From assembly GCF_002933295.1 (NCBI RefSeq), contig NZ_PSSW01000002.1:62001-126000 (forward strand): a stretch of 64,000 bases of DNA, read 5' to 3'. The notes under the pieces are model-generated. The model did no database searches and was not told the origin of the DNA. It saw only the letters and a program-made list of their open reading frames with translations. A program made the position numbers and the translations under genes. Shown here piece after piece: positions 57,922 through 64,000 of this stretch (positions within the stretch are counted from its first letter, which is position 1; every line of letters begins with the position of its first letter). The DNA comes from Marinobacter flavimaris. Lineage in GTDB: Bacteria > Pseudomonadota > Gammaproteobacteria > Pseudomonadales > Oleiphilaceae.

Positions 57922-58781
57922 GCAGGCAGTCACCTCCAAGGGTTCTGGTGTTTGACTCCGGTGTCGGTGGTCTGAGCGTTGCGGCCTGCATTCACCGGCA
58001 ACTGCCGGGACTGGAAATCGTCTATCTGGCAGACAACGCAGGCTTTCCCTATGGCGACAAATCCGAGGCGGTTGTGATCGACCGTTGTTGCAGTCTGATC
58101 ACCAGAGCGCTCGAGCTCTACCCGTCAGACGCCATCGTGGTGGCCTGCAACACCGCCAGTACCGTGGTTCTGCCGCATTTACGTGCGATGACGGCGGTGC
58201 CGGTTGTGGGGGTGGTGCCGGCCATCAAACCGGCGGCAGCAAAGTCCGTGAATCGGCGAATGGGGCTGCTGGCGACACCGGCAACGGTTCGCAGGCCTTA
58301 TCTCGACAGGCTGGTCGAGGAATTCGCTGGCGATTGCAGGATTGAGCGTATTGGCCATCCGGGGCTGGTGCGCTGGGCAGAGGACCTGGTTTCCGGAATC
58401 GAGGTTCCGCTTGCCGAGCTGAGCGAAGCCATGAGGCCTTTTAAAGAGGCCGGTGTGGACACCGTGGTGCTTGGTTGCACTCACTATCCACTGTTACTGG
58501 AGAGTCTGAGGGCGAGTCTGCCGACGGTTCGTTTCTGGGTGGACTCGGGTGAGGCCATTGCCCGACGGGTAGCCTGGCTGTTGGAACAGACCGGTCGGCT
58601 TGATGTTGCTCAAGGCCCAGTTGCCAGCGCAGGGAAACAACCTGTGAGCGCTGCGCTGTTTTCAGGGCCGGCACCAAAGGGCATCGCGCCCTTCATGGCG
58701 GGCCTGGGGCTGGAGGCCAAACGGGTGAGCGAACACTGGCCTGGAGAGCCCCTGGGGGCTACAGCAACCGGGTCAGCTTGA
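57918..58781 (+). CDS. murI: Glutamate racemase
   Basis: A 287-residue cofactor-independent racemase supplying D-glutamate for peptidoglycan. The N-terminal VFDSGVGGLSV carries the conserved aspartate (D13). The two catalytic cysteines are in VVACNTAST and VLGCTHYPLLL. The start appears to be TTG within the TTGA overlap with nudC, implying coupled translation. The 3' end overlaps the convergent DUF2156 gene by 23 bp. Confidence 0.95.
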   Translation: MSRQSPPRVLVFDSGVGGLSVAACIHRQLPGLEIVYLADNAGFPYGDKSEAVVIDRCCSLITRALELYPSDAIVVACNTASTVVLPHLRAMTAVPVVGVVPAIKPAAAKSVNRRMGLLATPATVRRPYLDRLVEEFAGDCRIERIGHPGLVRWAEDLVSGIEVPLAELSEAMRPFKEAGVDTVVLGCTHYPLLLESLRASLPTVRFWVDSGEAIARRVAWLLEQTGRLDVAQGPVASAGKQPVSAALFSGPAPKGIAPFMAGLGLEAKRVSEHWPGEPLGATATGSA

Positions 58782-59766
58782 ACATGGCGAAAAACTCCAG
58801 CGCCGGAATCGACCGTTTGTGACAACAGTAGGTCTTGAAGTTGTCTCCCCTAAAGCGCGACTTTGTAAACTCCAAGCCTTTGAAGTTGTATAGAAAATTG
58901 CCCTTCTCGTAGAGCCCGTGCAACAGGCGTTTCAACAGCCTGCTCTCCTGATGCTCTGTTGCAGGATCCAGTGACAGGGGTATCAGTCCGAGATCCAGAT
59001 AAGGCACGCCTTCCGCCTTGAAGACCTCCATCGCATGAGCCATCAGGGTATAGAAAATGCCCTGTCGGAAATCGGCGTTGGCCCGGGAGATATTGGGCAC
59101 GTAGCTGATAATCTCGTTGTTGCGATAAATCGGGTCAAAATAGATAAACCCTACGGCCTTGTCGTCCTGATAGGCGTAGAAATGCCGTTCGTTTTCGCGA
59201 TAGTCCATTTCCATGGGACGGATCAGAAAGCGGATTTCATTGCTCTTGCATTTGCGGGTTCGAATCCAGGCCTCGGATATTTCACGGGTGTGATCGTCAC
59301 TGAAACGCTCTTTCACCGTAATCCCGTTTTTTTCTGCCTGGTTCAAAGCGGTTCGCAGGATCTGTTTTTTCTTCCCGCTGAGTGACCAGCGGCCCAGATC
59401 GATACGGGATTCGCTGCCAAACTGGGTGCCGTAGAGACCAAATCGCAGGTGCAGGAAATCGACGACGGGCTTGGAGACCTGGATGTAACTGGCGTTTGGA
59501 AAGCGCTGGTGGAAGCTCTCCAGCAGGTTGCCAAAGTCTTCCGGCGCACAGACGGGATCCGAGAGCACGAAGGTGCCGCCCCATTTGCGCATGTAGGCGA
59601 TATACCCCATGCCCGGTACATCAAAATATTGCATGCCCGGTTGGAGCGTTGAAAACGACTGGGAATGGGTACCGTACTTCTTCAGGAAGCCGACCCGCTC
59701 GGTAAACGTGAATGAGCCGCTCTCAAGTGTGCCAACCCTGTCCAGTGCGAGTATCTGATCCGACAT
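58759..59766 (-). CDS. DUF2156 / MprF C-terminal-like transferase
   Basis: A 335-residue soluble protein resembling the C-terminal domain of phosphatidylglycerol lysyltransferases (tandem GNAT fold, DUF2156). Typical segments are MGYIAYMRKWGGTFVLSDPVCAPEDF, read in two halves, then SGKKKQILRTALNQAEKNGI, KAVGFIYFDPIYRN and GVPYLDLGLIPLS. No membrane flippase domain is attached. Stand-alone members are often of unknown substrate; some transfer amino acyl or acyl groups to lipids. It lies 48 bp after a methyltransferase gene on the same strand, suggesting a shared pathway. Substrate unknown. Confidence 0.78.
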   Translation of the reverse strand: MSDQILALDRVGTLESGSFTFTERVGFLKKYGTHSQSFSTLQPGMQYFDVPGMGYIAYMRKWGGTFVLSDPVCAPEDFGNLLESFHQRFPNASYIQVSKPVVDFLHLRFGLYGTQFGSESRIDLGRWSLSGKKKQILRTALNQAEKNGITVKERFSDDHTREISEAWIRTRKCKSNEIRFLIRPMEMDYRENERHFYAYQDDKAVGFIYFDPIYRNNEIISYVPNISRANADFRQGIFYTLMAHAMEVFKAEGVPYLDLGLIPLSLDPATEHQESRLLKRLLHGLYEKGNFLYNFKGLEFTKSRFRGDNFKTYCCHKRSIPALEFFAMFKLTRLL

Positions 59767-59814
59767 GCTGCTGCTCCCTGATTGTTTTTGTTGGGTGAAT
59801 CTCTAGCAAAGTGC

Positions 59815-60543
59815 TCAGGCCTGCTTGCGTCCGAGAATGGACCAGTAGCAGTTCATGTTCAGAAGCTTGAAGTGCTTCTTGTCCGTGACCTGAAGGCCCA
59901 GCCGCTGCATGTGCTCGGGATAGTTGTAGATTTTGTGGAATGCATTGTTGGCGAACAGCCAGAAAATGAAGACGGCCATGTACCAGTAAAGCTTCTTGAA
60001 CATTCTGGAAAGCAGGTTGCCAGTGGGGTAGGAAAAGTCACCAACAACGACCCGGGCGTCGGCTTTGCCCAGCCGTATCAGATGTTCGAGGACCCGGACC
60101 ATCATGTCTTCATCGAACACGTTCAGGAAGAAATTGGCCACGACCATGTCGTACTGCTCGAACTCATCTACTTTCATGATGTCGCTGTGGATGCGTCGGA
60201 TCGTGAGGTGTGGCGCCTCTTTTTCCTGAGCTTCGGCAAACTTCCGCAGCATGGTTTCGGACAAATCCACCACGGTCACGTCTGCACCTAGCTCGGCCGC
60301 CCGAATGGCGTCCCGGCCATGGCCAACTCCGGCAAACAGAATCTTGTCTCCGGGCCGGACGGTTTCCACATCCAGCATGGCGGTTTTGCAGCGGTGAATA
60401 TTCTTGCCGCTATAGAGATTGCTGAGAAAATCGTAGACGGGACCGATGTATTTGTACTTGTCGCGCATGATGACTGCTGCCTGTTCTTGTTCCTTGGATG
60501 CTGTCACCGTTTTTGTCGTTATTGGTCCGAGAATGTCGGACAT
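59815..60543 (-). CDS. Class I SAM-dependent methyltransferase
   Basis: A 242-residue protein with the Rossmann SAM-binding motif ILFAGVGHGRDAIRAAELG, then VTVVDLSETMLRKF and the post-I acidic residue region. Residues 168-192 are hydrophobic (LYWYMAVFIFWLFANNAF), suggesting a membrane or lipid contact. The start at 60543 gives an N-terminal extension; MRDKYKYIG at residue 26 is an alternative. It is upstream of the DUF2156 gene in a probable two-gene operon. A lipid or quinone substrate is plausible from the hydrophobic stretch but not proven. Confidence 0.8.
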   Translation of the reverse strand: MSDILGPITTKTVTASKEQEQAAVIMRDKYKYIGPVYDFLSNLYSGKNIHRCKTAMLDVETVRPGDKILFAGVGHGRDAIRAAELGADVTVVDLSETMLRKFAEAQEKEAPHLTIRRIHSDIMKVDEFEQYDMVVANFFLNVFDEDMMVRVLEHLIRLGKADARVVVGDFSYPTGNLLSRMFKKLYWYMAVFIFWLFANNAFHKIYNYPEHMQRLGLQVTDKKHFKLLNMNCYWSILGRKQA

Positions 60544-60701
60544 TCCGGTAATCAGCGCCTATGGATTCGAGCTTAGAGAACAGGGTGGGAGAAATATGTG
60601 CAGTAATGCGCATTTCAGGATACATAAAGTAACGTACTGCAATACTTTGCAAACCCTATCGCGCTTTTATATCGGAGTGTCTGACAATCGATAATCGTAT
60701 G

Positions 60702-62876
60702 TCAGAATGAGGCAGCTTTGGCCCTGGTGGATCCGAGAGTTCTGGAAATCTCGGCGGCGGGCCTGGCAGGGCCGTAGAAGAAACCCTGGACCTGGTGGCA
60801 ACCCAGGCTCCGCAGATAATCCAGTTGCTCGTCGGTTTCCACGCCCTCTGCAACGATCTCCAGCTTGAGTCCATGGGCCATGGCGACAATGGCGTTTACG
60901 ATGCATGCACCGTCGTCGCCACTGCGGATGGCTTTCACGAAAGACTGGTCGACTTTGAGGGTGTGAATGGGTAGGCGATGCAGGTAATTCAGTGACGAAT
61001 AGCCTGTGCCGAAATCGTCGATCGCGATCCGGACATCCAAAGCTGCCAGTTCCCGGAGTTTCTGGGAGATCTGTTCCAGATCGTTCATGATCACGTTTTC
61101 AGTGATTTCGATTTCCAGGTTACCGGCCGGGAAGTTGTGGGCCTTTACCTGCTGCATCAGGGTTTCTACAAACTGCGGATGCTCAACCTGGATGGGGGAC
61201 AGGTTGACGGCCAACCGGAGGTGGGTGTGGCCCTCCCGGATCCAGCGGCCGACATCCTGGCAGGCCTGGTCGAGAACACGCTCACTGAGCAGGCCTATCA
61301 GTTTGGTTTCCTCCGCCAGGGGCAGGAAGTCTCTCGGGTAAAGCAGTCCCCGCTCCGGGTGCTGCCAGCGAACCAGGGCCTCAAGACCCACGACCCGGTT
61401 GGTTGTTGAGCACACCTGGGGCTGATAGAACACTCGCAACTCGTCCCGTTCAAGGGCCTGACGCAGATCCCGCTCGAGGTTCAGCCTGTTGGCCGTATCG
61501 ATACTCATGCTGTCGGAATAGAAGCGGTAACCGTCCTTGCCCTTGCCTTTGACGTGGTACATGGCAATGTCGGCGTTCTGGATCAGCTGATCCATGGTCT
61601 CGCCGGCCTCGGGGAAGATTGCGATGCCGATACTGACACCTACAAATACTTCGTGATCCCCCAGTTGAAACGGTGCCCGCAGGGCATCAATCAGCTTCTT
61701 GGCGATCTGTCTCGCGTCTTCGTGATTGTGGATGGAGGGCAGGAGCAGGGTAAATTCGTCGCCACCGAACCGGGAAAGGGTGTCGCCCTTGCGCAGGCAT
61801 TTCTCGAGCCGGTGAGTCACTGCCTGCAACAGCCGATCTCCCATCGCGTGGCCGAGGGTGTCGTTGATGACCTTGAAACGGTCAAGGTCCAGAAACATAA
61901 CCGCCAGCTTCTGGCCACCACGGTTGGCGTGGGTGATCGCCAGCTCAAGTCGGTCCTTGAAAAGTGCACGGTTCGGCAATCGCGTTAAAAGGTCATGGTA
62001 GGCCTGGAAATTGATGAAGGCCTCGGCTTCCTTCCTCTCGGTAACGTCACGAGCGGTCCCATAATAGGTGGCGCCGTTGCCACTGCCGCCTCCTTGCGTG
62101 TTACCGGAGTGCGGCCAGGTTTGCGGATCGATGGGAAAAGCGGTTATCTCGAAATGACGGGTTGCTCGCCGGCTGCCACGGGTTTTAAGGCGGACTTCCA
62201 GGGTTCGAGGGTTATCTGCAGTGATGTTTGGTCCCTTCAGGGCCAGTGTCCCGCGGGTCACGTCCCGGTCGTCGAGAATGTGGCGGAAATGCTGGCCGCA
62301 AAGTTCCGCTGGCTTATATCCGAGCAGGCTTTCTACCTTGCTGTTCACGAAGCAAAAGTGACCGTCCTGATCAAGCATGAACACGATGTCAGGAGAGCTG
62401 TTAACGATGTAACGATGCAGCGCCTCGGATTTCTCCAGCCGCATCTGGATATGCTCGTGGGCTTCGAGGAGTGACTTTTTTCCGATCACGCTCTCAACGG
62501 TGGCCAGCAGTTCCTCAGGATCAAAGGGTTTACGGATGTAGTCCAGGGCGCCCCGCCGCAGTGCTCGGCTCACAGCACTGAACGAACTTTCGCCGCTGAC
62601 CACGATCACGCCGCAATCCGGCTGTCCGATGGCAAGGTGTGCCATAACGTCGAAACCTGTGACCTCGGGCATCCGGAGATCCAGCAAGGCCAGGTCGAAG
62701 GTTTGCTGGTCGATCAGCTCGCAGGCTTTTCGGCCCCCGTGAGCTTCCGCAACGTCATAACCCCGGCTACGCAGCAGCGAAGCCAGTGTATTGAGCAGGC
62801 GGGGTTCGTCATCTGCTACCAGTATCCGTGCCGTTAACCCGTGACTGAAAGGCTGATCAGTATGTTCAGGTGCCAT
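60702..62876 (-). CDS. Response regulator with PAS, GGDEF and EAL domains
   Basis: A 724-residue cytoplasmic c-di-GMP protein. The receiver (about 16-130) has the acidic pair D22-D23 and phosphoacceptor D66 in LLDLRMPEVTG. PAS lies at about 150-270 (IVNSSPDIVFMLDQDGHFCF), GGDEF at about 285-450 (RFGGDEFTLLLP intact), and EAL at about 460-715 (VVGLEALVRWQHPERG, EIEITENV, IDDFGTGYSSLNYL, VAEGVETDEQL all intact). Both synthesis and hydrolysis are chemically possible. It lies 24 bp downstream of the histidine kinase gene and is very likely its partner. Confidence 0.94.
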   Translation of the reverse strand: MAPEHTDQPFSHGLTARILVADDEPRLLNTLASLLRSRGYDVAEAHGGRKACELIDQQTFDLALLDLRMPEVTGFDVMAHLAIGQPDCGVIVVSGESSFSAVSRALRRGALDYIRKPFDPEELLATVESVIGKKSLLEAHEHIQMRLEKSEALHRYIVNSSPDIVFMLDQDGHFCFVNSKVESLLGYKPAELCGQHFRHILDDRDVTRGTLALKGPNITADNPRTLEVRLKTRGSRRATRHFEITAFPIDPQTWPHSGNTQGGGSGNGATYYGTARDVTERKEAEAFINFQAYHDLLTRLPNRALFKDRLELAITHANRGGQKLAVMFLDLDRFKVINDTLGHAMGDRLLQAVTHRLEKCLRKGDTLSRFGGDEFTLLLPSIHNHEDARQIAKKLIDALRAPFQLGDHEVFVGVSIGIAIFPEAGETMDQLIQNADIAMYHVKGKGKDGYRFYSDSMSIDTANRLNLERDLRQALERDELRVFYQPQVCSTTNRVVGLEALVRWQHPERGLLYPRDFLPLAEETKLIGLLSERVLDQACQDVGRWIREGHTHLRLAVNLSPIQVEHPQFVETLMQQVKAHNFPAGNLEIEITENVIMNDLEQISQKLRELAALDVRIAIDDFGTGYSSLNYLHRLPIHTLKVDQSFVKAIRSGDDGACIVNAIVAMAHGLKLEIVAEGVETDEQLDYLRSLGCHQVQGFFYGPARPAAEISRTLGSTRAKAASF

Positions 62877-62900
62877 CGGTCTGTGTCCGTTGTTTCTGCG

Positions 62901-64000
62901 TCAGTCGGTCTCATTCTTTTTGTGGCTGGCCGCTGGAAGCAGAATCCTGAAGGTGGTCCCTTCCTGCCCCGTGCGACAAGCAATGATGCCCTCCATGTCA
63001 TCAACGAGCTGTTTCACAATGCTCAGGCCCAAACCGCTGTGGCCCTCTCCCTTTGTGGTTTTCACCGGTGAAAACAGGGCGTCCCTGACCTCACCGGGTA
63101 TTCCTCTGCCTGTGTCCGAGATTTCCAGCTCAACCCAGGTTCGGTGGTTCTGCCACACTGGCGAAGACGTCCGTATTTCAACCGTGCCGCCATCATCCGC
63201 CAGGCTTTCCGCCGCATTTCGAACCAGATTGATCACAATCTGCCGAATCCTCGTGGGGCCAGCCGCAACCCGCGTTGGCTCGCTGCAAAGCGATAACCGA
63301 AGGCTGCGGCTATCTGAGCTGAACAGACTATCTTCAAGGATACGAGCCAGACTTTCCAGTTCGGCATTGAGCTCAACCCCGTCATCGCCCTGATCCACGG
63401 AGTCAGTATGGCTCATTTGCAGTAAAAGATTGCCCGCCCGATCCAGCTCATCCCGGATTACGTCCAGCTCCTGCTGGACACCAGCATCTTCAAGCCTGCC
63501 TCGCAGCTGGTAAATATACTGTCGGATTATGGTCAGTGGGTTGCTGACTTCGTGAACCTGTTTACGCAGCCGGTCGCGGGCGATCTCCTGATCCAGGCCC
63601 TCTGTACTGGCTTCGGCATCGGTTTGGGCCGGCACCCGGTCTGCCAGTACCGATGCCAACTGAGCCGTGAAGATATCGGCCAGTTCCAGGGTTGTTGGCA
63701 GATGCTCGTTGTCTGTGCCCAGGGCGAAGACACCAGGGCAGTCCCCGCCATTGTTAACCGGTACGGCAAGTATGGAGGGCGTATGGAGCAGTGACAGCAA
63801 CTGTCGGTCGAGTACTGTTGGGGATCGATCACCAAGGCTGACTGGCAGGCCAGAAATAAAGGCTTCCGTAAGGACGCTGCCGCCGGGCTTGGCGGTGACC
63901 GCCAGGTCAGGGATGTCGCCAATGGTCCCGGACAGGAGCACAAGGTTTTCGCCTGTGTGCCCAAAGCACAGCGCCGGCAGGCCGGTGATCAGCGTTAGAC
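62901..64000 (-). CDS. Sensor histidine kinase (N-terminal part beyond window edge)
   Basis: The frame stays open to the right edge of the window, so only the C-terminal 366 residues or so are seen. A GAF-like segment (AFISGLPVSLG ... ILAVPVNNGGDCPGVFALG) precedes the H-box QVHEVSNPLTIIRQYI with its phosphorylatable histidine. The ATPase domain follows, with N box IRQIVINLVRNAAESL, ISDTGRGIPGEV and HSGLGLSIVKQLV. The HEVxNPL type of H-box is the one seen in NtrB-like kinases. It is directly upstream of the response regulator gene, forming a two-component operon. Confidence 0.9.
   Translation of the reverse strand, partial: LTLITGLPALCFGHTGENLVLLSGTIGDIPDLAVTAKPGGSVLTEAFISGLPVSLGDRSPTVLDRQLLSLLHTPSILAVPVNNGGDCPGVFALGTDNEHLPTTLELADIFTAQLASVLADRVPAQTDAEASTEGLDQEIARDRLRKQVHEVSNPLTIIRQYIYQLRGRLEDAGVQQELDVIRDELDRAGNLLLQMSHTDSVDQGDDGVELNAELESLARILEDSLFSSDSRSLRLSLCSEPTRVAAGPTRIRQIVINLVRNAAESLADDGGTVEIRTSSPVWQNHRTWVELEISDTGRGIPGEVRDALFSPVKTTKGEGHSGLGLSIVKQLVDDMEGIIACRTGQEGTTFRILLPAASHKKNETD

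Noticed and set aside
56953..57939. An in-frame 329-codon N-terminal extension of plsB
   Set aside because: It is antisense to nudC, lacks homology to PlsB N-termini, and the ATG at 56952 gives the standard length.

Overview
The window looks like a chromosomal segment of a marine gammaproteobacterium of the Marinobacter/Pseudomonas type. This rests on moderately high GC, gene order shared with Pseudomonas aeruginosa (xerD-dsbC-hom-thrC-recJ; nadB divergent from algU-mucABCD; lepA-lepB-rnc-era-recO-pdxJ; gacS-type kinase, cysM, rlmD, relA, mazG) and the style of the proteins. The genus is inferred from memory of these families, not from a search. Almost all of the window is dense core genome. 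I see no rRNA, tRNA, CRISPR, prophage, integrase island or insertion sequence. No intergenic gap exceeds about 230 bp.

Layout. 1-6.4 kb: the end of a monothiol glutaredoxin gene, then leftward genes for a DUF1631 protein with a TonB-like protein, a Yip1-family membrane protein, a CorC/HlyC-type membrane protein and a YpjD/CcsA-like protein. 6.6-11.1 kb: ffh, the rpsP-rimM-trmD-rplS operon with its terminator, and xerD. 11.2-20.1 kb: dsbC, hom-thrC, recJ, prfB (with the programmed +1 frameshift intact), lysS and ung, followed by a REP-like palindromic element. 20.2-24.6 kb, leftward: an HDOD protein, and nadB-sdhE-ygfX-ygfZ. 24.6-29.0 kb: the envelope-stress module algU/rpoE-mucA-mucB-rseC-mucD, preceded by a good match to its own sigma-E promoter and closed by a strong terminator. 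29.1-38.1 kb: a CHASE-PAS-GGDEF-EAL protein with a degenerate EAL motif, then lepA-lepB-DUF4845-rnc-era-recO-pdxJ, tightly packed with several start/stop overlaps. 38.1-46.6 kb: a GacS/BarA-type hybrid kinase (leftward), cysM, rlmD, relA, mazG. 46.7-47.4 kb: two small paralogous proteins facing each other across a hairpin. 47.5-54.5 kb: ppc, a YbaK-HDOD fusion, adk, tsaB, an unknown small gene and rsmJ. 54.5-60.5 kb: plsB (leftward), nudC-murI, then a leftward pair made of a DUF2156 acyl/aminoacyl-transferase-like protein and a SAM methyltransferase. 60.7-64 kb: a response regulator-GGDEF-EAL protein and the C-terminal part of a histidine kinase that runs off the right edge.

Functionally the window mixes translation and ribosome maturation (ffh, rpsP, rimM, trmD, rplS, prfB, lysS, lepA, rnc, era, rlmD, rsmJ, tsaB), DNA repair and recombination (xerD, recJ, ung, recO), envelope homeostasis (dsbC, algU-muc, lepB, plsB, murI), stringent and c-di-GMP signalling (relA, two GGDEF-EAL proteins, GacS-like kinase, two HDOD proteins) and central metabolism (hom, thrC, nadB, pdxJ, cysM, ppc, adk). 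The least explained items are the convergent small paralogue pair, the DUF2156-methyltransferase pair, the YbaK-HDOD fusion and the small gene coupled to rsmJ. None is shown here to be a new system; they are the best places to look.
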